64,000 nucleotides of DNA from Lyophyllum atratum (GCA_014905825.1 JACGCN010000014.1:868001-932000); one strand, 5' to 3'. Counted from the first letter of the stretch, positions 47,001-58,158 are shown. The notes: generated by a model from the letters alone, not told the origin. Translations and numbers: made by a program.

Positions 47001-50000
47001 GTGGAAGTCGAGGAGGAGGAGGTTCTGGTGTGGGGTGCGATCGAAGAGTTGGAGAAAGCGGCGGCAGGGGTTACATATGCGACGAGGTCTAAGGAAAAGA
47101 AGGGCGAGGGTCAGCGTGGTGGAGAGAAGACGAAGAAGAACGATGGATCCAGGGCGAAGGAGAAAGAGGGAAAAAGAAAGAATACTGTCAATGAAGAGGA
47201 AGAGAAGGTAAAGACCGTCACAGGAGAACAGGAGAAGGGCGAGGCGAGCGGAGAAAAGGAGAAACAGAATGAGTACTTACAGAATACCAATCCCCAGCAG
47301 CCAGCCTTCACATACCAGTCGAAAATCACCGATCCTGCTGCACCACAGAAGTTCTATCGCCGCATCGTCGACGCCATCGTTCCGAACATCACTGTCGGCG
47401 ACCTACTCTCACTCAGCGGGGAACTTCGAAAAGAAATCGTCGAGAATTCACGTACGGTGCGCGTTCCCAACCCAGCTTCAGACAACGCGACAGCCACCGC
47501 ATTACAAGCGCAGGTCAACTTGCAAGATATCCCGCTCGATTTCGTGACGCCGTTGAGGGAGATAGCGGTCAGGGTTGCAGGAGCTGAGGAGGATGCATTG
47601 TTGGATGAAGGATCAGAGATCGTGGTGGTGCGAAAGGACTTGTGGGAGGAGCTGGGGTTTACAGTGAATAAGAAGCGGTTGATGATGATGGAGACGGCGA
47701 ACGGGGGAAGGGAGGCGATGGGTGGATGTGCGGAGTTCCTGGAGATCGAGGTGGAGGGGATGAAGACATGGGCGCATGCGTATGTGGTTCCGAACGCACC
47801 TTATCGACTGTTGTTGGGGCGGCCGTGGCAGAAGAGCGTATTGTTGGCGAAGGTGGAGACGGAGGCGGGGGTGCTGGTGACGTTGAGAGATCCATTGGAC
47901 AGGAATAGGGTGAAGACGGTGTTGACGAAGGAGAGGCCCTCGGGGAAGCGGGCGACATCGTTCAGTTGCGTGGAGGAGGTGGTGGAAGCGTGGAGGAAGA
48001 GTGGGGATGGGATAGACGCCGAATCGATGGGCTCGACACAGCCACCTGTCATGACTACCTCGGGTTTTAGGGACCTCGCCCGTACTGGACCAATCGCGAT
48101 CGCCAATATCTTACTGGCCTCGACATTCACAGTCCACCCCGTTACCCATGCCTTGGCCTACAAGAAAGTCGCGAATAAAATTCTGCCAGTACCCACGACG
48201 ATGCCGGAGTATGCGAAGATCCATCGTTGCTTTCCTGAAGACCCATTGAGAACGCTGCCGGAACTCCCAGTCTTTCCATCAGAATTCGTACCCGGGGTTC
48301 GATTGACGCAGGAACGGATGGACGCGATTGGCCTAATGACAAACGAATTTTTGTGGGAGGAGGAGAGGAAGTTGGTGGCGGCGGTGTTGATGAATAACGA
48401 GATGGCGTTGGCGTGGGATGAGTCGGAGAAAGGGCGGTTTCGAGACGATTACTTCTCGCCAGTGGTGATTCCAGTGGTGGAGCACGTGCCGTGGTCGAGG
48501 AAGAGCTTGCCCATTCCGCCGGGGATACGAGAGAAGGTGGTGGAGTTGATCAAGAAGAAGGTGGCGGCGGGGGTCTACGAACCATCGAACAGCTCGTATC
48601 GGCATCAGTGGTTCTGCGTCGCAAAGAAAGATGGAAACGTACGCATTGTCCATAATCTCGGTCCACTGAACAGCATTACTGTCAAGGATTCAGCCCAGCC
48701 CCCACTCGTCGACCAGTATGCTGAACAGTGCTCAGGACGCGCGATCTACACTGGCCTGGATCTTTTTGTCGGGTATGATCACAGGACTGTCGATTCCATC
48801 TCACGCGATCTCACCACATTCGACACGCCTCTCGGAACCCATCGTCTGACAGTGCTGCCACAGGGGTGGACCGGGTCACTCCAGATATTTCATAACGATG
48901 TTGCGTTCATTCTTCAGCATGAGACGGAGATCGCGCCGAATTTTTCTGATGACATCACGGTGCTAGGAGGGAAGTCGAGGATGGAGTTGGCGGGCGGAGG
49001 ATATCAGGTGACGAAGGAGAATGCGGGGGTGCGACCGTGGGTGAGAAAGCATGCGGAGGACTTGAATAGGGTGTTGCATAGGTTGAGGCACGCGGGGGCG
49101 ACAGTTTCAGCGTTGAAGTTGCAGTTGTGCGTTCCGGAGTTGATGGTGGTCGGGCAGTTGTCGACATATGGGGGGAGGGAGCCAGACAGGGGGAAGGTGG
49201 TGAAGATTGAGACGTGGCTGCCGTGCAAGACGCCGACGGACGTGAGGGGATTCTTGGGGATGGCTGGAATGCTTCGAATCTGGATTCGGGACTTCGCGCA
49301 CATCGCCCATCCACTTGTCGAGCTCACCAAGAAGAATGTTGAGTTCATCTGGACGGACGAGCACCAGGTCGCCATGAATGAACTGAAGCAGGCCATCGTC
49401 TCCAGCTCAGCTATCCGTGCCATCGACTACACCTCCAGAAATACAGTCATCCTCTCCGTCGACTCTTCGTATCGTGCCTGCGGGTACATCCTTGCACAGC
49501 TGGATGATGAAGAAAGGCGCCGCCCTGCTCGTTTCGGCTCCATCTCCTGGAACGAACGGGAAGCCCGCTACTCCCAGGCGAAACTCGAGCTCTACGGCTT
49601 ATTTCGGTCCCTAAACGCGACGAAAATCTATATCGTCGGTGTACAGAACCTCACAATCGAAGTCGACGCGAAATACATCAAGGGCATGATTAACCGCCCT
49701 GACATACACCCGAACGCCGCTATGAACCGCTGGATAGCCGCTATTTTACTCTTCGATTTCAAACTGGTGCATGTGGCGGGGAAGAAGTTTGCGGGGCCTG
49801 ATGGGTTGTCGAGGAGGGAAAAGACTGTGGATGAGGGCGACGAGGATGGTGACGACGGCGAGGAATGGGTGGAGGAGATACTGAGCGGGGGTATATGGGT
49901 GGCGAACGCGTTGGCGGCGGCAGAGAACGGGGGTGTCCTGGAGGTGGTACGAGAGGGGGGAAATGCGGCGGTGTGTGTGGCAGTGGGAACGGGCGGCGGA

Positions 50001-53000
50001 GACGAGATGGCTGGGGTGGAGTTGCCATGGTCTGAGGAGAATGAGCGGCGGGAGGTGGAGCTGAAGGAGATCAAGACGTACCTGACAGAGCTGAAGAAGC
50101 CCAAGTTCGACGCCATCACGCTCAAACGATTCTTAAATCGCGCATGCAAGTTCTTCGTCCGTGGTGGTCGTCTGTGGCGCAAGGAGAACGGTGGGAGACA
50201 CCAGCTTGTTGTTTGGAGGGGGGATAGGCTTCGCCATCTGCGCGCAGCTCACGACGAGCTCGGACATCGTGGACAGTACGCTACCCGTCGCACAATCGCG
50301 GATCGCTTCTGGTGGCCAGCGCTCGACGACGACGTCAAGTGGTATCTTGAAACCTGTCATGCCTGTCAGTTGCGCTCGCTCGAGAAAGTCATACTACCAC
50401 CCACCGTTTCGATTCCTGCTGGACTCTTCGCCAAGATGTATGCTGATACGATGCACCTACCGACGTCGAACGGGTACAAGTACCTCGCGCAAGGCCGTTG
50501 CAGTCTGATTAGTTGGGCGGAGTGGAGGAAGTTGAGGAAGGAGAACGGGAAGGCACTGGGGTCGTTCCTGTTTGAGGAGGTGATGTGTAGGTGGGGGGCG
50601 ATAGAGGAGATCGTGGTCGATAACGGGACGCCGTGGGTTGCTGCACTCGAATGGCTGGCCGAAAAATACAACATCCGTCATATTCGCATCTCGGCCTACA
50701 ACTCGCAGTCCAACGGCGTCGTGGAGACGGCACACCGGCCCATTCGGGACTCGCTAGTGAAGATCTGTGAGGGAGATATGCGTAAGTGGTCCAACCACGT
50801 CTCCTACATCTTCTGGGCGGACAGAATTACCACTCGAAAGCGATACGGACACTCACCTTTCTTCGGCGCTACGGGAACCGAACCCCTCCTACCCTTCGAC
50901 ATCACAGAGGCCACATTCCTGTTCCCTGATTTCTCGTCTAAACTGTCCGACGCCGAGCTTATCACCAACCGCGCTATCCAGCTGGAACGTCGTGATGAGG
51001 ATCTCGCGCTTATCCACAACCGAGTACTGGCTCACCGGTATAAATCCATTGCCGACTTCGAGAAACACCACCAGAACGTCATACACGATTACAATTTCGT
51101 GCCGGGCGAGCTCGTCATGGTCCTGAACAAGAAAATTGAGCCCGATGTTGGCAAAAAGTGCCGGCCTCGTTATTTCGGTCCTATGGTCGTCGCGCAGCGC
51201 CTCAGGAGTGGAGCATACCGCCTCGCGGAAGTCAACGGCGCCCTATCCAGACTCAAATTCGCGGCTTTTCGTCTGATTCCGTACCGCGCCCGCTCCAAGG
51301 AGATTGTCGAAGTAACCGAGTATGTTGATGCCGCAGATTTGGCGGGGATAGAGGATGACGATTGAGGAGGTTCCTTGGGTTGGGGGATCAACCAGGGATG
51401 GTTGATATTTGAAAGTGTGGAGGAGATGTGGGGTAGCCAGCAGGGCTGGCTGCGCAGAAGGCAGATCGACGACGGCGACGCGTCGACAACGACAGAGATC
51501 TTCACGGTCACGACATCACGACATCACGATACGTAGATTAGATTAGATATCCCATCTACCTCATGTTTCCCATCTCCTCATGTTCCCCATATTTTCGGCT
51601 CTCGTTTTCGGTCTCGTATCATTCCCATTCCCATTCGCATTCGTGTCTACGTGTACTACGCTACGCATACGAATATATCTCGTTTTGCTTCTCTTTTCGT
51701 TCGCGCTCGTTCCCTCTCGTCTCGCCGCTTACCCGCCATCGACTGTGCGGTCCGGATTCTTTGTCCCTCGTCCTCGCACCCTTTGGAGATCCCACAAAAG
51801 AACGAGGTCATCCAACCGAGGCACACCTTGCGGTAATATGGGATTGTCGGATCGCTGTGCTGAAGATAGGTAAACATAACGATCCTGTCAGAATAGTCAG
51901 ACGTCAGTAAGGAAGGGGGGCTTGACAGGCTGCCGCATCAGGCTTACCAATTGTGCGCGACCTAAGAATGGATGTTAATAAATGTTCGACGTCAGATGTC
52001 AGGAAACGACTACGGACTAGCCACGGAAGAAAGTAATAACACCATAGCGAAGACGAACCCGCCCTGTAGGTGTAGATCGCAAGGAGAGTGAACATGATAC
52101 CCATGGCTATGTTGGACACGATTATTGATCGACCTAGCGTGATACAGTCAACACAAGCTCCCTAGAACGATTGTTATACCCTCATACGTTGCTCTGGTTT
52201 GAATAGCAAGGACGACGGCTTATAATGCTACAGTGCAATCAGTCAGAATCCCAAGATGGACTTAGGCTACGACTCACGCTGGTGCCGGGCGGATACCTTG
52301 GATTTCCTTTTCGATTATGTCTGAAGTAGAGTGATGAACTGAGACGCAGTATCGAGATTCTTGAACAACAGGGATTGCGCACATGAGATAAAGTTGGAAA
52401 CCACTGGCAGGTGATCAATGGTAACAACGAGCTGTTCATTGAATGGGAAAGATCGCACTCACAAAAATTGACGTACAAACATCTTAAAAAGTGTAAACGC
52501 GGGCGTCTCTTCCAGAATTTCGGCATAATCCATGCGGACCGCAACTTTTCCGTCAGCGAGCTTGAAATCTTTTCGTGTGGCCGGGATATATGTCTCGTCT
52601 CGTTCAATGTTATTCGTCGATTTCTGCGGCAGTTGCGGATGAGCTTCAGGAGGAAGAGCGAAACGTCGTCAGCGTACGTGGTGGGTACGATGTGTTGCGC
52701 GCCAAGCGTAAAATGGCGTTAGGACAGACGTATGGAGTATGATGCCAATCACAGCGTTCACCCACGGGTACGGTGATAGAGCCTCATGGCCGGCCTATCT
52801 CGACATAAGTAGAATACTCAATCGCTGGTGTATCACAAGCGGACGTGTACCTCATGTCCTGATTGCAGTAAACCTTTAGTATCCCAAGCGACCAGATTCA
52901 GATAGATAACATACCTAGACACCATATACCCGCAAAAGTTACACCTTGCCAACCCCAATAGAGGGTCCACAGTGTCCCTCGTACCAGACTTCGAGTCAAG

Positions 53001-53254
53001 GTATAGCCTGGTGTATCGCCACCTGATATTGTATGAGCGATTACATCGATTTGAGTCGCAATGTAATAGAAGGCATATGTGAAAGCCAAATGCCTGAAGA
53101 GGTAGAAAAGGCTCTTGAAGGTAGATTTCTCGAAAAGATGAGGTGGGACAGCATCGCGTAGATCCTTCAAAGACAAGTTTGGGGGTTTGAAGGTTCCCTT
53201 TCTCCGTCGTGCCTCGTATTCAGGACCATCTTGGAATCTTTGATACCAAATCAT
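44062..53254 (-). CDS. FAD2: Delta-12 fatty-acid desaturase interrupted by a Ty3 element inside intron 10
   Basis: Exons 53254..52915, 52873..52851, 52794..52678, 52623..52463, 52403..52383, 52320..52278, 52227..52188, 52133..52018, 51961..51948, 51884..51827, then 44551..44468, 44400..44352, 44295..44228, 44178..44062; 416 residues, one frame. It would insert the second double bond of linoleate in the ER membrane. Three histidine boxes: GHEAGHEALSPYPW, THRTHH, TDHLAHHFF; also FTYLQHSDPTIPYYR before and WTFARGALATVDRP after the element, and the C-terminal ALWRSFTQC, FVESEGDVIFFKN. Intron 10 is now 7,275 nt; removing the element and one target repeat leaves 52 nt with intact GT and AG. Exon 9 is a 14-nt microexon. 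Whether the allele is still expressed is unknown. The start ATG 53254 is tentative; an upstream exon is possible. Confidence 0.93.
44578..44947 (+). repeat. 5' LTR of the Ty3 element
   Basis: 370 bp, begins TGTGGGGTAG, ends GATCCCACA; contains the promoter for the element and a GCCAGC/GCTGGC palindrome near its start. A long pyrimidine-rich segment occupies the middle. Confidence 0.95.
45435..51365 (+). CDS. Gag-Pol polyprotein of the Ty3 element, single uninterrupted frame
   Basis: 1,976 residues. Gag (about 1-300) starts with a capsid-like helical domain (FDGKDPSELLEFFDEFDELA), then a Ser/Glu-rich acidic run and a Lys/Arg run; CCHC knuckle from Cys399 (CYFCRGMGHISRNC). Protease-like region LLDEGSEIVVV with Asp724 (D-E-G in place of the usual D-S/T-G). 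Reverse transcriptase: Asp1109 in GLDLFVGYD, FSDD at 1170-1173 in the YxDD position. RNase H: Asp1343 (LSVDSSY), Glu in AKLELYG, GPDGLSRR. Integrase: HDELGHRG...CHAC zinc site (His1606, His1611) and D1671, D1729, E1764 with 35-residue D-E spacing; GPY/F-like module at about 1912-1930. No chromodomain. Gag and Pol are fused with no frameshift, so their ratio must be set another way. Confidence 0.95.
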   Translation: MATIPTPKGIAGMPVPGTKRAPYFDGKDPSELLEFFDEFDELAKDCALTNAEKVKMVVKYANTKTKKFWASLPGYEEQAYATLKNKILDTYPGAKKGERYTRKDLERIIRRYEAHRIKTEADIIGYYQEFRPVAVTLETDGQISANEKNRMFWEGLHKSAQKAIKKRLEVKEGTAYSRSKVPDMEKVVEAGREVFADDAFDAENRKGKAKKRGKRRDRDSSSEESSEESSSEESESEESSSESEEEDRKRRKKSKKKKRESGRREVATRKVVVKESGRKEMVDEIDELSRRLGGMKVGDSAYAASYVKLAVLSPAAAQLLPSPWQPVSPTTVTAAAPVYQPPQNHQLPQQHHYPYQPQHQQWNCGGGARGFQGRGGYGHGGHGGHGHAPSAPHDSNGTCYFCRGMGHISRNCPVAGEHLRAGHIRYDGAVWVWAESGERIRHYPGGIRAAVEERYGVLPVPNGGGGPAQPQPPPPAVAGGNFLQVFVPEAESCAIIEDVDEEVVVAVTEEWKWGDGGRQGVEVEVEEEEVLVWGAIEELEKAAAGVTYATRSKEKKGEGQRGGEKTKKNDGSRAKEKEGKRKNTVNEEEEKVKTVTGEQEKGEASGEKEKQNEYLQNTNPQQPAFTYQSKITDPAAPQKFYRRIVDAIVPNITVGDLLSLSGELRKEIVENSRTVRVPNPASDNATATALQAQVNLQDIPLDFVTPLREIAVRVAGAEEDALLDEGSEIVVVRKDLWEELGFTVNKKRLMMMETANGGREAMGGCAEFLEIEVEGMKTWAHAYVVPNAPYRLLLGRPWQKSVLLAKVETEAGVLVTLRDPLDRNRVKTVLTKERPSGKRATSFSCVEEVVEAWRKSGDGIDAESMGSTQPPVMTTSGFRDLARTGPIAIANILLASTFTVHPVTHALAYKKVANKILPVPTTMPEYAKIHRCFPEDPLRTLPELPVFPSEFVPGVRLTQERMDAIGLMTNEFLWEEERKLVAAVLMNNEMALAWDESEKGRFRDDYFSPVVIPVVEHVPWSRKSLPIPPGIREKVVELIKKKVAAGVYEPSNSSYRHQWFCVAKKDGNVRIVHNLGPLNSITVKDSAQPPLVDQYAEQCSGRAIYTGLDLFVGYDHRTVDSISRDLTTFDTPLGTHRLTVLPQGWTGSLQIFHNDVAFILQHETEIAPNFSDDITVLGGKSRMELAGGGYQVTKENAGVRPWVRKHAEDLNRVLHRLRHAGATVSALKLQLCVPELMVVGQLSTYGGREPDRGKVVKIETWLPCKTPTDVRGFLGMAGMLRIWIRDFAHIAHPLVELTKKNVEFIWTDEHQVAMNELKQAIVSSSAIRAIDYTSRNTVILSVDSSYRACGYILAQLDDEERRRPARFGSISWNEREARYSQAKLELYGLFRSLNATKIYIVGVQNLTIEVDAKYIKGMINRPDIHPNAAMNRWIAAILLFDFKLVHVAGKKFAGPDGLSRREKTVDEGDEDGDDGEEWVEEILSGGIWVANALAAAENGGVLEVVREGGNAAVCVAVGTGGGDEMAGVELPWSEENERREVELKEIKTYLTELKKPKFDAITLKRFLNRACKFFVRGGRLWRKENGGRHQLVVWRGDRLRHLRAAHDELGHRGQYATRRTIADRFWWPALDDDVKWYLETCHACQLRSLEKVILPPTVSIPAGLFAKMYADTMHLPTSNGYKYLAQGRCSLISWAEWRKLRKENGKALGSFLFEEVMCRWGAIEEIVVDNGTPWVAALEWLAEKYNIRHIRISAYNSQSNGVVETAHRPIRDSLVKICEGDMRKWSNHVSYIFWADRITTRKRYGHSPFFGATGTEPLLPFDITEATFLFPDFSSKLSDAELITNRAIQLERRDEDLALIHNRVLAHRYKSIADFEKHHQNVIHDYNFVPGELVMVLNKKIEPDVGKKCRPRYFGPMVVAQRLRSGAYRLAEVNGALSRLKFAAFRLIPYRARSKEIVEVTEYVDAADLAGIEDDD
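51427..51796 (+). repeat. 3' LTR of the Ty3 element
   Basis: 370 bp, by eye identical to the 5' LTR; preceded by GTGGAGGAGA. Confidence 0.95.
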
Positions 53255-56200
53255 GATGGAAAAGAGTAGGAAACGGGCGAGTCTCAGCAGGGAAGAAAAG
53301 GTTTATCGTACCCAGGCTTGGGGGCGCTTTATATGTACTTTTGAGGGTATCGTGACGGTTTGGAAAGATCCAAAGATCGCCGCCTGACGCATCAAAGCCG
53401 GAATGGAAAGATTCCGGGTTGTGGCACAAGATCTGAATAATAGATTTTCTCATGGAGATGATGCGTTGGTACCTACGCCCCCAGAGTCGGAATCTGCAGC
53501 GTTCAGGCGCTCAAAGCGATAGTAAGAGTAGATCTGCGACATACTTTGTCAAAACGCCAGCTGTATATGCTTCGGCCTGCATTGTTATCCCTGGTCGAAA
53601 TCGAAAAGCAGGCGTCAATGCGGCCAGAATGAAACTTTTCAAAGTAAACTTTCGACGACATGAGGCATGACATGCACTTGTTCTGAAAGTTGAGTGCTCC
53701 GTGTTGTGATGGTATCAAGATCCCAGGTTTTCCCACGTGGACATTAGTAATAATCCTGCTTGCCACCATTCTCCGTGTACTTTTCCCTCCTCCGGGTCCT
53801 CCCTGACCAGTTGCTGCTCCGGGATGCGGCACACTCCGATTTGACCCTCAGATCCCAACATGGAACTCCATTTTGTCATGCGATTATTATCTTCAGGTGT
53901 GTATTGACGACATGTTACCGACCCTTCAAGTTGTGATCCAGTGGAGGTTTCTAATTGTTTTCTAGATCTGGATACTACCAAAGTTCTCGACTCTGGAGGA
54001 TAGGCGGCCACCCCGGGATACCTAGGAAGTTATTTTCATGAGATTCCAAGGCCGAACCACCGCTGAAACTTCTGTTGGCCTAAAAATACTGTCCTTGTTG
54101 TCATTCCGAGTCGCCAGCTTATCGGGGTGAGCACTGCCTTTAGGGTTCAACTAAAGAGATGTATACTTCAGACACACTCTTCCTTTCCATCGACTCAGAC
54201 GTGAGTTAGATTTGTTTTGGAATATCTCCCGATGCTCATGGACCTCAGAGCTGTTGTTGTAAAGCCTATTCCCTGGGGATATTCAGCTGCGCATGTTGTT
54301 GTCTTCATTATCTGGCTCCTTTTCGAGGATGTGAAAAAAGTTCCCCACGCGGATCCTATTCCGACCATTTTCCTGCTCAAGCTACCGAACCTGCCGATCG
54401 TTGATTGGGGATATCAATGCCTTCGTGCTTCCGATTCTTCGATGCGTGCCCCTGGGCCACCATCGATCATCAAAAACCTCCACCACGCAAGGCCTCCCAG
54501 ACCATAGGCGCTTCATGATGCTGATTTACGCCCACCCGTATGTCGTTCTTGTTCATCCATCCATACGGCATGAAGAGGTGAGATAGGATCCTCATCCGAT
54601 GATTGAGATATTGACGGACGGACGACATACAAGTTGTAAACAGGAGACTTGTCGGCCTATGAAATCCGTCGTCCGATGTTCCAGATGGAGGAATGTGACG
54701 TATTGTTCGACCTGGATACGACGTTCACAGCTTCCAGTTCCACAATCACGCAGCGAGGGCCGTCACCTCAGGTCCAGAAGCCTTGGAAGTTGATCGGGCA
54801 GGTTTTCATCGGGTCGCTAGGTCCCATGTCATGGAATAACGTCGGGTTCCTGAGGTTGGGCCTGATATAACGACCTTGTCACGGATATAGGTCAGCCCTG
54901 GACAGTGGAGAGATCTCGAGTCCATGTGTTGGTGGAGGCGTGGGAGGTGGGCATAAGGAAGGAGAATAAAGCACGGTCAGTAACTTAGGATGATCGGAAC
55001 GCGTGACCCTTGTCATCATTCACTTGTGTTAGTGGTGATAAGTGGTAGGCTGCGAGTCACCTTCGTTGACGGAAACTGGTATTCCTTTGATTTTCAGTTC
55101 AGTCAAGCTGTAACGGGAAATTCCAATCACCTTCGTCATCTGAGCCTAGCTAGAACTAATCGAATAGTGGCAGCTGAGCTTTGTTGTCTTGGATCGCCGA
55201 GCGCGCCAGCAGTCATACCGCGTCATTTGCATTTTAGCGCTGTCAAGTGAGTCCGCTGAACAATGACAGGTGTTATATTTCCTACGCCAGTTGCCTCAAG
55301 TTCGTATGCTATGATACGTTCCGCTACTGGCGGTCTATCCGCGAACAGATACCACCGCTTAGAACGTTGACGGTGTTATCGCGCATCGCGCCAGAATTAA
55401 ACCTGGCACGCCACGCCATCGTGTAGCGCGGCATCGCTAAGCTTGGAGCGCCGCGACCTACATGATCTTGACTTACCCATATCTTCCGGCGCCAAGTTAT
55501 ATCCGGACCTAAAGGAGAGACGGGACCTTTGCTTTGTAGCGTCTAACTGCAAATACCACGTCAAAATGGAATAGTCATGACAAGGGAGCATACCACCGGG
55601 AATGAATCTTATTTTTCATCGTAGGTCTGGGCTCGGTCCCGAGTAATCTACACCAATCCTCTCGTTTGGAGGTACACTGCGAATGGTGATCCGTCGGTAT
55701 AGGCGAATTCTCTAAAATGTTCCGCCCATAATCGAATTTTGACGATGTTAGCGCTCGCGCTAATTACGCCAAGAACCTATGTTGATTTGGACGCGATGAG
55801 ACGCCACGATATTTAGCGTCAGCGGAACGCGGGATGGATAGATACCCGTGCGAAATGGCAGCTACACGGGTCTTAGATCTTCCGCAGGATGAAGACATGC
55901 CTGGCCAGAAAATCATTTGCGCGGACATCAGAAGGTGCGACGGAAGCGGTTTGAAGACCTCAAGTACCACCCAGATTCGTGACCTGACCCGGGCCCCTTG
56001 TGCGGCAGAATTATGATGTATGGTGAAGCAGTGGCGGCTCTCGGCGAAGGGCGGACGGGGCGTGGGGGGTCCGGAGGATATTGAAGGGAGGAGATAGTGG
56101 ACGGACTATGACGCGACAAGGCCGTTCAATATACAGAGGGCTTTCCTGATATATCTTGGAGGGAGTTGAGAGCCTGGAGGTTCTTGATCGCAATGGTGAT

Positions 56201-57165
56201 TGCGTTGCGCATCATGCGGCGTCGAGGGAACGTGCCATGGCATGAGAGATAGATCGATAGAAAATGACCAGATTTTGGCTGAATCAATCCTCAGATACGT
56301 GAAGATGTCTCGCTCATGAGACCGCTGTGGAACCGGAGGCCTGTAATTCCTGTCATGTGGAGGACATAAGAAATAGTCGGTCGACATCAACCTGTCTCTG
56401 CAGCCACTTGATTGAATTCGCATCTTCAAGCCCGCCAGGGAATATGTAACAAGAGTCAATGACGTGAGGTCCTAACGCTGGTATGTTGACTTCGAAAGCA
56501 TATCTTGTATTGGGGGGCAGCAAGAAATAGTAGATAAGTAGAAAGAAAATGTCTCCTAAGCTGATTAGTCGCGCAATCCCTCGGAAAATAACAATGAGAT
56601 AAACGACATGCCCAGTTCAGGGGTCCACGTATGGTCCATCTTCGCGTCCACCTACAGCGGAACCTCCACATGAAAGAAGGTTCTGCAAAAAAGATGGCGA
56701 GGTGACTGTAAGGAAACAAGAAGAAATTTGGAACTCCGAATATAAGTTCTCTTGGGTGGTCCGTGCGCGGTCCCATCGCTTGCTATATATACGCGACGCC
56801 GAACAATCTTTTTTCCCTTATCGAAAGTCACCTCGTGGGTGATATTTGGGTTTCTTCCTCGAACTCTCGACGGGAGGAACTTGAACCCATTCAACGAAGG
56901 GAGAGAGACTCCTTCCACCCAAGATCGCACCGATATTTCTAGGTCGGCGGCGGCCCGTATGGACGGTATAAACTGTAATATCTACCTGTAGTTGTGATTT
57001 GAGGGGATGAACAATATATGTAATTTGTGGCACTATCTCGCGTTTGGCTCTCGTTTCTTCCCCCACGGGCGGAGCCTGTGAACGCATTTGGGCTGGCGTT
57101 GTTTGTCCTTGCTGTAAGCTGAGGCCAATGTTGGGATCACGTGATATGCCAGATTTTTCGTCGGG
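53255..57165. other. Nearly 4 kb without a supported gene
   Basis: Short frames only. Candidates I could not support: plus 54,217-54,507 (contains SAAHVVVFIIWLLFEDVKKV) and plus 54,649-54,870. The stretch 55,230-55,830 has several GCGC-rich near-palindromes and looks like non-coding repeat-derived DNA. No tRNA or rRNA seen. Confidence 0.4.
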
Positions 57166-57321
57166 ATGACGGACTTCCGCTCACCGTCGTTCGTTGCAGC
57201 GAACTCTGGCTCCTTTCCTAACCAGGTATTGCAACAACGCTAGTCCTCGTCGTATGCTGATACAAATCTATAGGAAGCTTGGTTAGCTTATGATGTTCCA
57301 AGTCACGACACAAATACGTAG
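57166..57321 (+). promoter_or_regulatory. Spliced upstream ORF overlapping the ferredoxin start
   Basis: An ATG at 57166 opens 20 codons to a GTATTG donor (57226); a CTATAG acceptor ends at 57273 and 15 further codons end at TAG 57319. The 35-codon frame overlaps the ferredoxin ATG (57290) in a different frame, so if the leader is transcribed and spliced this way it would reduce main-frame translation. It could instead be an unrelated leader. Confidence 0.35.
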
Positions 57322-58158
57322 AAGAGCCCCACGGATTTGCACCTCATCTCATCGCCACTTTTCGACGCGCCTTAGAACATGCACTGCGTCAAATAGCCAA
57401 CTTCCTCGTCTTTCAGGACTGCAGGCGTGTTTCAGGCGGCAGAACGCCTCACTGTATGCTCCGGAGGGGTGGCTTTCGAATTTCCGGAGGCGAGGACTAC
57501 ATTCTTCTACCGGTATGTCCCATCCAGCTTGTCACGCTTTTCTGGTTTGACAGCTCGCGACGCAGTCATACGCCATGGCCACATTGAACGCCCAAAGCCA
57601 GGGACTGGGTACGCGTCCAAGAATTTCGTTGCTACACCTTTCTGAGTTCTCTTCGCAGAATCAAGGTTCATTTCAAGGACTCCAAGGGAAACCTGATTAG
57701 AACTGTCGAGGGAAATGAGGGCGATGATTTGCTATCTCTTGCACACGAGTACGACATCGATTTGGAGGGTGCGTCGTCCGCCTGTCAACGCCTAACTCCA
57801 TTCTGACTGTTAATCTATCCCGTATCCCCTGTCCTCGCATCTTGGTCTCCCATCCACTTCCAAACCACTCCCGCAATTCCGCCGTTGGACACCCTCGTAA
57901 TCGTCAAACTTCGAATCCCATTCATCAGGGGCGTGCGAAGGATCAGTGGCCTGCTCCACTTGTCATGTAATTCTTACACCTGAATACTATGACCGTCTTC
58001 CCGAACCTGAGGACGAAGAAAACGACATGCTTGATATGGCATTCGGTTTAACGGATACGAGTCGCTTAGGGTGCCAGGTGGTGCTTAAGCCGGAGCTCGA
58101 TGGCATGACGGCGGCACTGCCGTCGGCCACAAGGAATATGTTTGTCGACGGTGGGTAG
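57290..58158 (+). CDS. YAH1: Mitochondrial adrenodoxin-type [2Fe-2S] ferredoxin
   Basis: Exons 57290..57512, 57554..57608, 57659..57768, 57929..58158; 205 residues. Arg/Ser-rich N-terminus with repeated RR and GLHSST fits a mitochondrial presequence. The ferredoxin fold follows: [20 protein letters not shown], then cluster cysteines in [18 protein letters not shown] and RLGCQ, with [14 protein letters not shown], the acidic helix that docks ferredoxin reductase. Known role of Yah1: electrons for Fe-S cluster and haem A synthesis. Intron 3 is long for this region (160 nt). A second ATG lies at 57293. Confidence 0.93.

Larger units (their letters stand above)
44578..51796 (+). mobile_element. 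Complete Ty3/gypsy (Metaviridae) LTR retrotransposon
   Basis: A 7,219-bp element: 370-bp LTRs at 44578..44947 and 51427..51796, by eye identical, TG...CA ends, AAAG duplicated on both sides (44574..44577, 51797..51800). A primer-binding site (TGGAGCCCACCG, from 44950) begins two bases after the 5' LTR and a purine tract (51411..51426) abuts the 3' LTR. One long Gag-Pol frame, integrase after RNase H, so Ty3 order. It lies antisense within the desaturase intron. It looks capable of moving and recently inserted. Confidence 0.97.

Noticed and set aside
46324..47211. 295-codon plus frame inside Gag-Pol
   Set aside because: Out-of-frame shadow of the polyprotein; the zinc knuckle is in the other frame.
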